NCBI GenBank assembly: GCA_910587705.1
Contig: CAJUMX010000006.1
Location: 1 to 64,000, forward strand
Direction of reading: 5' to 3'
DNA length: 64,000 bases
Origin: an uncultured Oscillibacter sp.
GTDB taxonomy: Bacteria; Bacillota; Clostridia; Oscillospirales; Oscillospiraceae
Both the position numbers and the translations under genes were made by a program. Shown here one piece after another: positions 7,798 to 15,574 of this stretch. The notes beneath the pieces were generated by a model. The model made no database searches and had not been told where the DNA came from. It saw nothing but the letters and a program-made list of their open reading frames with translations. Within the stretch, counting starts at the first letter, position 1. Each line of letters begins with the position of its first letter.

Positions 7798-8556
7798 TCA
7801 CTCCGTATAGGCCCGGACCGCGTCCCGCAGGAACGCGGCGCAGCCGGGGACCTCCTTGTCATAATAAGCGGTGAAGCGTTCGTCCGCCGTGTACAGCTCC
7901 GCCACACCCCGGTGGGCCTGGGGCGTGTACTTGGCCCAGGTATGGCATAGCCAGCGGCGGTGGAGCTCCGCGACGCGCCGCCCCTCCGGGCCCGCCGGGT
8001 CCTCCCCCGCCCGGACGGCGGCGGCCAGGGCGGAGAGAATTTCCGCCTCCAGGGCCTTCCACCGGCCGTGCTCCTCCTCCGTCATGGAGAGGAGCCTGGC
8101 GTTGGACGCCTCCACGGCCTCCGGGCCGTACTGTTCCCGGATTTCCTTTCCGTATTGCTCCTCGTTGGCCTCCACGGCCCGGCGCTTGAACGCCTCGAAT
8201 TTTTCCTTGTCGGACATATGGGTTCCTCCTTTTGCCTCGTCGATGGTTTTCTCTACCGTCAGGATCAGGGCGTCCAGCCTCCGCCGCCGGGCCTCCAGCT
8301 CCGTCAGGTGGCTCTGCAGCGCCGCCAGACGGTCAAAGCCCGGCGCGTCCAGGATTTCCCGGACGGCCTCCAGCTCCAGCCCCAGCTCCTTGTAAAAGAG
8401 GATGGCCTGGAGCCGGTTCACCTCCTCGGGGCCATAGAGGCGGTAGCCCGCTTCCGTGGTCCGCCGGGGCTTGAGCAAGCCCTTTTGGTCATACCAGCGC
8501 AGGGTCCGGGGCGTCACCCCAGCCAGCTCCGCCAGGGCCTTTACGGTGTATTCCAT
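7798..8556 (-). CDS. MerR-family regulator with TipAS ligand-binding domain
   Basis: A 252-residue regulator: MerR winged helix at residues 1-70 (YTVKALAELAGVTPRTLRWYD, then GYRLYGPEEVNRLQ), a coiled coil at about 75-115, and a C-terminal TipAS-like helical domain (about 120-250; HRRWLCHTWAKYTPQAHRGVAELY). Full-length TipAL-type proteins bind thiopeptides and other amphipathic compounds and twist promoters with a long spacer into an active form. Its own promoter has a 19-bp spacer, so autoregulation is likely. No exporter or other obvious target lies next to it. The ATG 8556 start follows GGAGGGATAG. The ligand is unknown. Confidence 0.88.
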   Translation of the reverse strand: MEYTVKALAELAGVTPRTLRWYDQKGLLKPRRTTEAGYRLYGPEEVNRLQAILFYKELGLELEAVREILDAPGFDRLAALQSHLTELEARRRRLDALILTVEKTIDEAKGGTHMSDKEKFEAFKRRAVEANEEQYGKEIREQYGPEAVEASNARLLSMTEEEHGRWKALEAEILSALAAAVRAGEDPAGPEGRRVAELHRRWLCHTWAKYTPQAHRGVAELYTADERFTAYYDKEVPGCAAFLRDAVRAYTE

Positions 8557-8581
8557 AGCGCTATCCCTCCTGACAAATGGG

Positions 8582-8612
8582 AGTATAAGGGCTGACGTTA
8601 CGGCAAGGTCAA
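8582..8612 (-). promoter_or_regulatory. MerR-type promoter with 19-bp spacer
   Basis: On the minus strand: TTGACC (revcomp of 8607-8612), 19-nt spacer and TATACT (revcomp of 8582-8587). A TGAC...GTCA dyad spans the spacer. The overlong spacer is the hallmark of MerR-activated promoters. Confidence 0.65.
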
Positions 8613-8645
8613 GGGGAATTTGTAAATTTCCCGAAAAAATTTTCG

Positions 8646-8674
8646 TTGCCTTCCCAGCGAAGGTCCGATACTAT
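8646..8674 (+). promoter_or_regulatory. Sigma-A promoter of the macrodomain gene
   Basis: TTGCCT (8646-8651), 17-nt spacer, TACTAT (8669-8674), about 39 nt upstream of the start codon. Confidence 0.6.
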
Positions 8675-8712
8675 AGAAGCTAACCATTTTCTCAACCAAG
8701 GAGGACCCTGCC

Positions 8713-9249
8713 ATGGACCGTTTTTCCATCCTCGTAGGCGATATCACAGCATCCGACGCCCAAGCCATTGTCAACGCCGCCAACACCACCCTGCTGGGAG
8801 GCAGCGGCGTGGACGGGGCCATTCACCGCTCCGCCGGGCCGGGGCTTCTGGCGGAGTGCCGGACCCTGGGGGGCTGCGAAACCGGGCAGGCCAAGCTGAC
8901 CAAGGGCTACCGCCTCCCCGCGAAATACGTGCTCCACACCCCCGGCCCCATCTGGCGGGGCGGGACTTACGGGGAGGCGGCGCTGCTGGCCTCCTGTTAC
9001 CGCTCCTGCTTGGAGCTGGCGGAGGAGCGGGGCATTGAAACCGTGGATTTCCCCTCCATCTCCACCGGGGTCTATGGATACCCCATGGCCCAGGCCGCCG
9101 GTGTGGCCCTGAAAGCCATCATGGACTTCCTCCGGGAGCATGCGCTTCCCCGCCGAGTGCGCATGGTGTGCCATACGGAGGCGGCGGCGGAGATTTACCG
9201 GCAGACCTATAATATGTGGTACGCCGGGGAGAAGGCGGAGCGGCTGTAA
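8713..9249 (+). CDS. Macrodomain ADP-ribose-binding hydrolase (YmdB-like)
   Basis: A 178-residue single macrodomain. It has the expected motifs: VGDIT at the first strand, the ADP-ribose-binding VNAAN (residues 19-23), LLGGSGVDGAIH (27-38), and the phosphate loop SISTGVYGYP (about 116-125). Such proteins remove ADP-ribose from acidic residues or deacetylate O-acetyl-ADP-ribose. The start has AAGGAGGA at 8698-8705. No sirtuin or ART-toxin partner sits beside it, so it is probably a stand-alone housekeeping hydrolase. It has its own promoter and terminator. Confidence 0.92.
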   Translation: MDRFSILVGDITASDAQAIVNAANTTLLGGSGVDGAIHRSAGPGLLAECRTLGGCETGQAKLTKGYRLPAKYVLHTPGPIWRGGTYGEAALLASCYRSCLELAEERGIETVDFPSISTGVYGYPMAQAAGVALKAIMDFLREHALPRRVRMVCHTEAAAEIYRQTYNMWYAGEKAERL

Positions 9250-9258
9250 ACGGAAACG

Positions 9259-9280
9259 GGGCGGACCCATGGGTCCGCCC
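9259..9280 (+). terminator. Terminator after the macrodomain gene
   Basis: Perfect inverted repeat GGGCGGACCC (9259-9268) / GGGTCCGCCC (9271-9280), followed by TTCTCT. Similar GGGCGGACC-type hairpins recur at about 28787 and 54567. Confidence 0.6.
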
Positions 9281-9302
9281 TTCTCTCAAAGCCTCCGGGT
9301 GT

Positions 9303-9935
9303 TTATCCCTCCCGGGGCCCCGGTAAGTACTCCTCTCCCGCCGGGATCATTTCCAGCTTCCCCGCCGACAGCTCCGTCAGCCGCTGGGCGAAGGCCGCCG
9401 CTCCCTCCTGGGAAAAGGCGGCGTGGAGGGTCACCTCCACCCCGTAATCCGCGTCCCGGAGGACGCCCTCCTGGGCGGCGATCTCCAGCTTCAGCCGCTC
9501 CAAAAGCGGGTAGGGGCAGGGCACATCCCAGAGGGTCCAGAGGCTGACCCAGGCGGTGCCCGCCGCCTCCAGGCCGTCCTTGGCCCCCCGGCCATAGGCC
9601 CGGGTCAGGCCCCCGGCCCCCAGCAGCACGCCGCCGAAGTAGCGGGTGACCACGCAGCAGACGTTGGTGACCTCCTGGCGCTGAAAGACGTTCAGCATGG
9701 GCTGGCCTGCGGTGCCCTGGGGCTCGCCGTCGTCGGAGTAGCGGACCACGCCGCCCTCCCGGAGGAGGTAGCACCAGCAGTGGTGCCGGGCGTCGTAGTG
9801 CCGCTTGCGGATTTCCTCAATTTTTGCCCGGGCCTCCGCCTCGGTCTCCACCCGCCAGAGGTTTGTGATGAAGCGGGAGCGTTTTTCGGTGAATTCGGTT
9901 TCGGCGTCCGCAAAGGGAACCCGGTAGCCGGACAT
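9303..9935 (-). CDS. yigZ: YigZ/IMPACT family protein
   Basis: A 210-residue protein with the IMPACT-type N-terminal domain (UPF0029), recognised by KRSRFI, ARHHCWCYL, SDDGEPQGTAGQPML and RYFGGVLLGAGGL in the first ~115 residues, followed by a DUF1949-like ferredoxin-fold C-terminus. The eukaryotic relative IMPACT regulates Gcn2; the bacterial proteins are poorly understood and may bind nucleic acid or act in translation control. The start follows AAAGGAGGCG. It stands alone, followed on its upstream side by a repeat element. Confidence 0.9.
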   Translation of the reverse strand: MSGYRVPFADAETEFTEKRSRFITNLWRVETEAEARAKIEEIRKRHYDARHHCWCYLLREGGVVRYSDDGEPQGTAGQPMLNVFQRQEVTNVCCVVTRYFGGVLLGAGGLTRAYGRGAKDGLEAAGTAWVSLWTLWDVPCPYPLLERLKLEIAAQEGVLRDADYGVEVTLHAAFSQEGAAAFAQRLTELSAGKLEMIPAGEEYLPGPREG

Positions 9936-9976
9936 GGACGGCGCCTCCTTTCGGGGGGGGGTTGTGCGTAGGGGGG

Positions 9977-10087
9977 ACGGGCCGCCGAAGGCGGCGGCCC
10001 CTACGCGGCGTTCTATCGGGAAACGGGCCGTATACGGCGTTCTATCGAAAAACGAATCCGTAGGGGCCGCCCCCCTGGGCGGCCCGT
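9977..10087. repeat. Palindromic intergenic repeat, copy A
   Basis: Terminal arms are inverted copies of each other: ACGGGCCGCC...GGCGGCCCCTACG at the left and CGTAGGGGCCGCC...GGCGGCCCGT at the right. Each arm is itself a GC-rich hairpin. The centre holds two near-copies of CGGCGTTCTATCG. Related copies lie at 12511-12591 and 23839-23917. Confidence 0.75.
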
Positions 10088-10121
10088 CTCCCGGAACCTC
10101 CGCACCATCGGTAAACCGTTT

Positions 10122-10367
10122 TTAAATTTCCTCCGGCACCTCTTCCGAGGGCGGCAACATCTCCCGGACATCGGTCCGGCCCAGCAGGTAATCGGCGTTG
10201 ACCTGGAAATGGTCTGCCAGGGCACAGAAAACCGGGAGGCTTGGCAAACCTTCTCCGGCCTCAATCCTCTGATAGTTGCGTAATGCAATTTCAATTGCTC
10301 TGGCTACCTTCTCCTGAGACTCCTTTCGCTCCTTACGGAGCGATTTTAATTTTTCCTTGATTTCCAT
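10122..10367 (-). CDS. XRE-family transcriptional regulator
   Basis: An 81-residue Cro/CI-type protein with a helix-turn-helix over residues 5-62 (RKERKESQEKVARAIEIALR, then YQRIEAGEGLPSL) and the usual DYLLGRTD ending of clostridial XRE repressors. The start at 10367 follows AAGGGG. It is transcribed away from a 72-residue small protein, and the 91-nt gap contains a long AT-rich palindrome that is its most likely operator. The arrangement mirrors the XRE/small-protein pair at 28184-28755. It probably represses the small gene and itself; this is inferred from layout. Confidence 0.88.
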   Translation of the reverse strand: MEIKEKLKSLRKERKESQEKVARAIEIALRNYQRIEAGEGLPSLPVFCALADHFQVNADYLLGRTDVREMLPPSEEVPEEI

Positions 10368-10377
10368 GTGTTACCCC

Positions 10378-10430
10378 TTGACACTCAGAAAAAACTATGG
10401 TACGATAATTACGATATATATATCGCAATT
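10378..10430 (+). promoter_or_regulatory. Promoter and XRE operator between divergent genes
   Basis: TTGACA (10378-10383), 17-nt spacer and TACGAT (10401-10406) drive the small gene. A 24-bp near-perfect palindrome spans 10407-10430, with core CGATATATATATCG at 10412-10425 and AATT at both ends. A repressor bound there would block the initiating polymerase. Confidence 0.6.
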
Positions 10431-10458
10431 ATATCGCCGTAAAAAGGAGGCCGCATCC

Positions 10459-10677
10459 ATGTCCGACTTCATGCTCTGGCTCCACGCCAACTACATCAAG
10501 CCCCAGCTGGGAACCCTTACGAAAGAAAGCGACTACGCCCTTCGCATAGAGCTCCTGCAAGGCCAGCTGGACAAAGGCGGAATGGAGGACCTGGACAAAG
10601 CCCTGGAATTCACGGCCATCCAAGCCTTCCTCCTGGGCCTGCGCACCGGGGAGGGCCTGGCCCTCAGCCGTCCGTAA
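10459..10677 (+). CDS. Small protein divergent from an XRE regulator
   Basis: A 72-residue, mostly helical, soluble protein (SDFMLWLHANYIKPQLG...) with no signal peptide or membrane segment. AAAGGAGG lies at 10443-10450. Its C-terminus (AFLLGLRTGEGLAL) has the same F-x-x-G-x-R-x-G pattern as the small protein at 28184-28432 (AAFHTGVRFGAQLM), which also diverges from an XRE gene. Its last 14 nt overlap the 3' end of convergent hflX. I do not recognise a function. A DUF6809-like identity is possible but only loosely supported. Confidence 0.65.
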   Translation: MSDFMLWLHANYIKPQLGTLTKESDYALRIELLQGQLDKGGMEDLDKALEFTAIQAFLLGLRTGEGLALSRP

Positions 10678-11935
10678 ACGCCTCCACCCGTCCCAGGGTC
10701 CGGGGCGTGCACACCGCCGTCACGTCGATGGTCGCCCCATACTCCACCTTTTCCACCTTGGCCTCCTTATAGAGGAGGTCCAAAAGCCCCCCCTGCTCAT
10801 AGGGCAGGTGAATGGTAACCCGCCGGGACCCCTTGTCCAGCCGCCGGGCAATCATTTCCAGCAGCTTGTCCACCCCTTGGCCGCTCTTGGCGGAGATGGC
10901 GCAGATGTCCTCCCCGTGGGGCATGATCTCCCCCGGAGGCAGCAGGTCCGCTTTATTGAACACGTCGATGCGGGGCAGCTCTCCCGCCCCCAGCTCCAAA
11001 ATCAGGTCCTCCACCACCCGGGCCTGGCCCTGCCAGTCCTCGCTTGACACGTCGATGACGTGGAGCAGCAAATCCGCGTATTCCAGCTCTTCCAAAGTGG
11101 CCTTGAAGGCCTCCACCAGCTGGTGGGGGAGCTTGCGGATAAAGCCCACGGTGTCGCTGAGCACCACGTCGGTGGTGTCGCTGACGTGGAGGAGGCGGCT
11201 GGTGGTGTCCAGGGTGTCGAAGAGCCGGTTGTTGGCGGGGATGCCCGCCCCGGTGAGCTGGTTGAGCAGCGTGGATTTTCCGGCGTTGGTATAGCCCACC
11301 AGGGCCACCACCGGGATTTCGTTTTTCCGCCGCTGGCGGCGCTGGGTGTTCCGCACCCGGCGCACGTCCTCCAGGTCCTCCCGGAGCTTGTCAATTTTCC
11401 GGTGAATGTGCCGCCGGTCGGTTTCTAGCTGGGTTTCGCCGGGGCCCTTGGAGCCGATGGGCCCGCTGCCGCTGGTGCCCGCCTGGCGCTCCAGGTGGGT
11501 CCACATGCCCGTGAGGCGGGGCAGCAGATACTGGTACTGGGCCAGCTCCACCTGGAGCCGCCCCTCCCGGGTCCGGGCCCGCTGAGCAAAGATGTCCAGA
11601 ATCAGCCCGCAGCGGTCCAGCACCTGGACCCCCAGCAGCTCCGTCAGTACCCGGAGCTGGGAGGGGGAGAGGTCGTTGTCGAAGATGACCATGGTGGCCT
11701 CGGTATTTTCGCAGTAGAGCTTTACCTCGGCGCACTTGCCCTCACCGATGAAGGTCCGGGGGTCCGGGGAGCTCCGGTTCTGGAGGACCATGCCCACGGT
11801 TTCCGCCCCGGCGGTCTCCACCAGGGCGGAGAGCTCTTCCAGCGTGTCCTCCCCGGCGTTCTGGTCCCGCTTGAGCACGGGGGAATTCAGCCCCACCAGG
11901 ACCACCTTGTCTCGAATCTTGTCTGTTTCTTGCAT
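10664..11935 (-). CDS. hflX: GTPase HflX
   Basis: A 423-residue ribosome-associated GTPase. It has the HflX N-terminal domain, the conserved link GSGPIGSKGPGETQLETDRR (about 155-175), then the G domain with P-loop GYTNAGKST, G3 DTVGF, and G4 NKAD. HflX splits or rescues stalled ribosomes under stress such as heat or antibiotics. The frame is complete and of normal length. The upstream flavin reductase ends 16 nt before it on the same strand, so they may form one transcript. Its 3' end overlaps the convergent small gene by 14 nt. Confidence 0.95.
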   Translation of the reverse strand: MQETDKIRDKVVLVGLNSPVLKRDQNAGEDTLEELSALVETAGAETVGMVLQNRSSPDPRTFIGEGKCAEVKLYCENTEATMVIFDNDLSPSQLRVLTELLGVQVLDRCGLILDIFAQRARTREGRLQVELAQYQYLLPRLTGMWTHLERQAGTSGSGPIGSKGPGETQLETDRRHIHRKIDKLREDLEDVRRVRNTQRRQRRKNEIPVVALVGYTNAGKSTLLNQLTGAGIPANNRLFDTLDTTSRLLHVSDTTDVVLSDTVGFIRKLPHQLVEAFKATLEELEYADLLLHVIDVSSEDWQGQARVVEDLILELGAGELPRIDVFNKADLLPPGEIMPHGEDICAISAKSGQGVDKLLEMIARRLDKGSRRVTIHLPYEQGGLLDLLYKEAKVEKVEYGATIDVTAVCTPRTLGRVEAFTDG

Positions 11936-11951
11936 AGTACTTCCTTACTTG

Positions 11952-12470
11952 TTATTTGACGGAGTAGGCCTCCACAATCTCGCCGGTGTAGACCCGGTGC
12001 CAGCCGCCCTTAGCTCCGTAGCTGGGCAGAATCTTCTCCTCCCCGGCGGGGAGCACGCAGGCGGGTTCCAGGTCCTGGGCGTAGAGGGTTCGGCACACCA
12101 GCACCAGCTCCGCCTCCTCAAAGAAGGGGGCTCCGCCCGCGCCGGTGCGGACCGTCAGGCCGCACTCCTTGATTTTGTCCATGTCCCGGCCGCTCTTCGT
12201 GCCGCAGAGGGCCATGGCATTTTTCATGTCCTTGGGGAGGACGGAGACGGTGAAATACGCCTGTTCCTCCATAAATTGATAGGTGTACCGCTCCGGCCGC
12301 ACGTAGACCGTGCAGGTTTGCAGACCCCACAGCCGTCCCGCCTGGCACCATCCGATGGTCATGGTGTTGCAGCGGTCCGCCGTTCCGGCGGTGAGCAGGG
12401 CGTTTTCCGCCCCCAGGGCCGGGAGAAGCTCCCGGACGACGGCTTGGGAATCGGTGAGATGTAAGCGCAT
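11952..12470 (-). CDS. Flavin reductase-like FMN-binding protein
   Basis: A 172-residue protein of the flavin-reductase-like split-barrel family. NTMTIGWCQAGRLWGLQTCT near residues 34-53 and FTVSVLP (about 77-83) fit the FMN-binding fold. Members transfer electrons from NAD(P)H to FMN or act as FMN-binding oxidoreductases in anaerobes. It lies 16 nt upstream of hflX on the same strand. The start at 12470 follows AAAGGAG. The physiological acceptor is unknown. Confidence 0.82.
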   Translation of the reverse strand: MRLHLTDSQAVVRELLPALGAENALLTAGTADRCNTMTIGWCQAGRLWGLQTCTVYVRPERYTYQFMEEQAYFTVSVLPKDMKNAMALCGTKSGRDMDKIKECGLTVRTGAGGAPFFEEAELVLVCRTLYAQDLEPACVLPAGEEKILPSYGAKGGWHRVYTGEIVEAYSVK

Positions 12471-12510
12471 GGCGGAGGACTCCTTTCTATCGTTTCAAAA
12501 TCGCGGGGGA

Positions 12511-12591
12511 TAGGCCGCCGAGGGCGGCAGCCCCTACACGGCGTTCTATCGGGAGACAAATCCGTAGGGGCCGGCCCCCTGGCCGGCCCGT
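12511..12591. repeat. Palindromic intergenic repeat, copy B
   Basis: Shorter relative of copy A: AGGCCGCC...GGCAGCCCCTACACGG, one CGGCGTTCTATCGGGA centre unit, then CCGTAGGGGCCGG...CCGGCCCGT. It fills most of the 179-nt gap between the flavin reductase and the CAT-like gene. Confidence 0.75.
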
Positions 12592-12649
12592 CTGCCTGCT
12601 TCCAGTATATGCGTTTCTCCAAAAAACGCAACCGGAAATTTTGGATTGG

Positions 12650-13273
12650 TCAGGGGGTCAGGGTCCGAATTTCCTCTTGAAGGTTCTCCAAAAACCGAGC
12701 GGCGTGGCCGCCGTCCAACTGGGTGTGGTGGAACTGGAAGGAGATGGGCAGGGACGCCCGCCCCAGCTTCTTCCGGTATTTCCCCCAGACCAGGAAGGGG
12801 TTGTTATAGAATCCGGCGTAGATGTTCACCGCCCCATCAATCTCCGTCTGTGGCAGGGCGGAGGTCCCGATGATCATATAGTCGCCGTTTAAATCATAGG
12901 GCGCGCCGGTGTCCCGCACCTGGGCGGTGAGGGCCAGGTAATCCCGGCGGAATTGGTCCAATCTTTCGGAAAAGGGGACGTCGCAGGTGGCGATGCCCCC
13001 GTCCCGGAGGGCCACCACGGTGTTGACGGCCAGATTTTCATAGCGGATCAGCTTCTCTCCCACCGGGAGGGTGTAAAACTCCTCCACCCGGGAGGCGGCC
13101 TTGCCAATGCACCAGCAAAGGAGCAGGTTAAATTTCAAATCCCCCTTGCGGCTCAGCCGCGCCGGACGGGTGACGTCCAGGGTTTTCACCAGCGTCACCA
13201 TGGGCATGGGGGCATGCATCCAAAGCTGGAAGGCCTCCGCCCGATTCGTTTGTTTTGGGTCTAGCTCTTCCAT
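12650..13273 (-). CDS. CAT-fold acetyltransferase (chloramphenicol acetyltransferase-like)
   Basis: A 207-residue protein of the type A chloramphenicol acetyltransferase family. The catalytic signature near the C-terminus reads FQFHHTQLDGGHAARF, giving the HHxxxDG motif whose histidine activates the acceptor hydroxyl. Other fold landmarks are KFNLLLCWCIGKA and IIGTSALPQTEIDG. True CAT trimers run to about 215 residues, so the length is right. Many chromosomal relatives in anaerobes are not resistance enzymes, and activity on chloramphenicol cannot be claimed. The start has GGAGGAACC immediately upstream. Confidence 0.85.
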   Translation of the reverse strand: MEELDPKQTNRAEAFQLWMHAPMPMVTLVKTLDVTRPARLSRKGDLKFNLLLCWCIGKAASRVEEFYTLPVGEKLIRYENLAVNTVVALRDGGIATCDVPFSERLDQFRRDYLALTAQVRDTGAPYDLNGDYMIIGTSALPQTEIDGAVNIYAGFYNNPFLVWGKYRKKLGRASLPISFQFHHTQLDGGHAARFLENLQEEIRTLTP

Positions 13274-13317
13274 GGTTCCTCCTCGACCGCTCCGGGCTTC
13301 GCCGGGTAAAAACGCAA

Positions 13318-13350
13318 AAAAGAGCGCACCGGACTACGGCGCGCTCTTTT
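13318..13350 (-). terminator. Terminator of rpmE
   Basis: AAAAGAGCGC (13318-13327) pairs with GCGCTCTTTT (13341-13350). On the minus strand the stem is followed by TTTTTTGCG, as expected downstream of rpmE. Confidence 0.75.
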
Positions 13351-13369
13351 AGCAGTGATTGTGTCGGAC

Positions 13370-13573
13370 TTATTTGTCCAGGCCGAACCTCTTGTTGAAC
13401 TTCGCGACCCGGCCGCCGGTGTCCACCAGCTTCTGCTTGCCGGTGAAGAAGGGGTGACACTTAGAGCAGACTTCCACCTTGATATCCTTCTTGGTAGAAC
13501 CTGTCTCAATCACATTACCGCAGGCGCATGTAATCGTAGTCTGCTGATAATTGGGATGGATTCCTTTCTTCAT
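13370..13573 (-). CDS. rpmE: 50S ribosomal protein L31, zinc form
   Basis: A 67-residue L31. It begins MKKGIHPNY and carries four zinc-binding cysteines (TCACGN and VCSKCHPF), so it is the Zn-containing C+ paralogue that releases zinc when replaced by its C- form. ATG 13573 is preferred because it matches the conserved N-terminus; a GTG four codons upstream (MNRA extension) sits next to the AAAGGGG site and is less likely. It is monocistronic with its own terminator. Confidence 0.96.
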   Translation of the reverse strand: MKKGIHPNYQQTTITCACGNVIETGSTKKDIKVEVCSKCHPFFTGKQKLVDTGGRVAKFNKRFGLDK

Positions 13574-13709
13574 TGCTCTGTTCACCCCTTTCTAAAACGA
13601 AGTGTGCTATAACAGCATTTGTCAGTATAGCACGCTCATTTTCAAAATGCAAGCCTTTTCTTCTATTTTGAGAAGTTTATTTTTCCGCAGATGCCAAACC
13701 CAGGCGGCT

Positions 13710-14753
13710 CTATGCCTGCACATGCTTTTGGAGAAGCGCCTGGGGGAGGGGCGGCAGCACCCGCTGCTCCAAATAGATGGCCTTCAACCGCTTTCCCACC
13801 TGCTCGAAACTCCGGGACTCCGCCACAGCCCGCCCGGCGGCGGTGAGGTCCGGCAGGCTTTTGTCCAAAAGTCCGGATACGATTCGTTGAAATTCGTCGT
13901 CATTCGACGCTTTGTATACAGTTTCCCCCGTTTTCAGCCAGCCGCCGTAAACCGGGATGTCCCGCAGCACCGTGGGCACGCCACAGGCCAGAGCCTCCAG
14001 CACCACGATGCCCTCCGTCTCCTCGTGGCTGAGAAAGGCGAACACGTCCGCCCCCTGGTAGGCCTCCCGCAGCTCCTCCCGGCCCACGAAGCCGGGGAAG
14101 ATCACGTTGCCGGGGGCATTCTCCATGGCTCGGACAATCTCCTGGGGAATCAGCTTGGGATTCGTCCAGCCAAACCAGAGGAATTTGGCCTCCGGCGTCC
14201 GTCGGGCCAGCTCCAGGAATTCGGGAAGGCCCTTTCGGGCGATGGTGTGGCCCACGGAGACCACCACCTTCTCGTTTTCCTCCAAGCCATACCGGGCCCG
14301 GAGAGCGGCCCGGGCGGCGGGGTCCGGCTTGAAGAATTCCGTGTCCACGCCGTTGGAGATGCTGTACACCGGCTTTTTCAGGCCGTAGCTCTCCAGCAGC
14401 TGCCGGGAGTACTCCGTGGGGGTCAGCACCACGTCCCCCAGGCCGTAGCAAAAGGTAATCCATCGCTTGAACAGGGGCGCCAGGGCGTTGGAGCCCTTGA
14501 AGGAGGAGCGGAAATCCTCCATAGTGGAATGGCCGTACCAGACCACCTTCCTGCCCCGGAGCTTTGCCCCCAGGGCGGCGAACACGGAATCCGGCAGGAT
14601 GGTGTTCACATGGACGGCGGCGGCGTCCCGGGTCCAGTGGTCCGTGGTGGCCACGCCGGAGCGCCGGAGGCACTCCCTCTGGTGGCGGATGGCCTGTCCC
14701 ACGCCGCTGCGGCCGACGATTTTCTCGCCGCCGCTGTAAATGTAGATACGCAT
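13710..14753 (-). CDS. GT4-family glycosyltransferase
   Basis: A 347-residue GT-B glycosyltransferase of family GT4. The N-terminal half binds the acceptor (RIYIYSGGEKIVGRSGVGQA); the C-terminal half holds the sugar-nucleotide motif HEETEGIVVLEALACGVP, with the E-x7-E signature near residues 262-270. ATG 14753 follows AAGGAGGCTGT. With the DedA-like gene and a second GT4 gene upstream on the same strand, it resembles clostridial glycolipid loci making mono- and diglucosyl-diacylglycerol, the anchor of lipoteichoic acids. Acceptor and sugar are inferred from context. Confidence 0.85.
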   Translation of the reverse strand: MRIYIYSGGEKIVGRSGVGQAIRHQRECLRRSGVATTDHWTRDAAAVHVNTILPDSVFAALGAKLRGRKVVWYGHSTMEDFRSSFKGSNALAPLFKRWITFCYGLGDVVLTPTEYSRQLLESYGLKKPVYSISNGVDTEFFKPDPAARAALRARYGLEENEKVVVSVGHTIARKGLPEFLELARRTPEAKFLWFGWTNPKLIPQEIVRAMENAPGNVIFPGFVGREELREAYQGADVFAFLSHEETEGIVVLEALACGVPTVLRDIPVYGGWLKTGETVYKASNDDEFQRIVSGLLDKSLPDLTAAGRAVAESRSFEQVGKRLKAIYLEQRVLPPLPQALLQKHVQA

Positions 14754-14893
14754 ACAGCCTCCTTGCCCCAGTGGTTTGGGCCTGTGTCCGCCTCTGGGGG
14801 CGCAGGACTTCCGCCGGCTGGTGCGCCGCAGTTTTCCGGCCTGCGGCCTGCCTGTTTTTGATGATGGATTCCCCATTTTGGGCGCACAAATCC

Positions 14894-14918
14894 AAGCGGA
14901 GGGGTTGTCCGCTTTTTT
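14894..14918 (+). terminator. Hairpin with + strand T-tract in GT4-DedA gap
   Basis: AAGCGGA (14894-14900) and TCCGCTT (14908-14914) form a stem followed by TTTT on the + strand, although both neighbours are on the minus strand. It may stop antisense transcription, or act as a weak minus-strand stem between the two genes. The rest of the 218-nt gap (14754-14971) shows nothing else I can support. Confidence 0.4.
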
Positions 14919-14971
14919 GAGGGTTATAAGATTATTCCGCGAAAGCCGCCGTTTTATGACGACATTCTTTT

Positions 14972-15574
14972 TTAAAATCCCGGAAAGAGAACCTTCCAGA
15001 GGGCCACCAGCCCCATGCTGTATAGGGCGATGTTAAAGGGCTTCCCCAGGAGGATGATGGCGGTATAACGCTTCCAGGTCATGGTGGTGGTGCCCGCCAG
15101 ATAGCAGAGAAAGTCATCCGGAGCGATGGGCAGGAAGATGGACCAGAAAAAAAGCTTGGCGAAGCGGTCCCGCTTCTCGGTCCAGGCGTCGTATTTTTCA
15201 ATGGTCTTTTCGGAGAACAGCAGGTACAGCAGGGGCCGTCCGCAGTTCTTCGCCACGGCGAAGGCCAGGAGGGAGCCGATGCAGATGCCCACATAGTTGT
15301 AGGTAAACCCCCAGATGGGCCCAAAGAGCACCACTCCCACCAGACACCCCAGGCCCCCCGGCAGAACGGGCACCACCACCTGCACTGCCTGAAAGGCCGT
15401 GAACAGCAGCGCCCCGGCAAAGCCCCACTTCGTCACCAGCTCCTGGAGCTTCTCCTGGGAGGTCAAGACCCCCGTCTGCCAGCCCCAGAGGGCCACCGCC
15501 ACACAGATGGCGAAGCCGATGAGGGACGCCGCCTGAAGGGCCCGCTTTTCAATGGGAACGCCTTGCTGCTTCAT
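14972..15574 (-). CDS. DedA/TVP38-type membrane protein
   Basis: A 200-residue integral membrane protein of the VTT (SNARE-associated/TVP38-TMEM64) family. Hydrophobic segments are at about residues 14-34, 52-72, 76-100, 145-165 and 175-195, and the central glycine-rich VLPGGLGCLVGVVLFGPIWG matches the VTT re-entrant region. Relatives flip undecaprenyl phosphate or phospholipids across the membrane. It overlaps the upstream GT4 gene by 4 nt and precedes a second GT4 gene, so lipid-carrier or glycolipid translocation is a reasonable inference. Confidence 0.83.
   Translation of the reverse strand: MKQQGVPIEKRALQAASLIGFAICVAVALWGWQTGVLTSQEKLQELVTKWGFAGALLFTAFQAVQVVVPVLPGGLGCLVGVVLFGPIWGFTYNYVGICIGSLLAFAVAKNCGRPLLYLLFSEKTIEKYDAWTEKRDRFAKLFFWSIFLPIAPDDFLCYLAGTTTMTWKRYTAIILLGKPFNIALYSMGLVALWKVLFPGF

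Noticed and set aside
12650..13273. Acquired chloramphenicol resistance gene
   Set aside because: The catalytic motif is intact but the gene has host-like composition and ordinary neighbours; many chromosomal CAT-fold proteins do not confer resistance.
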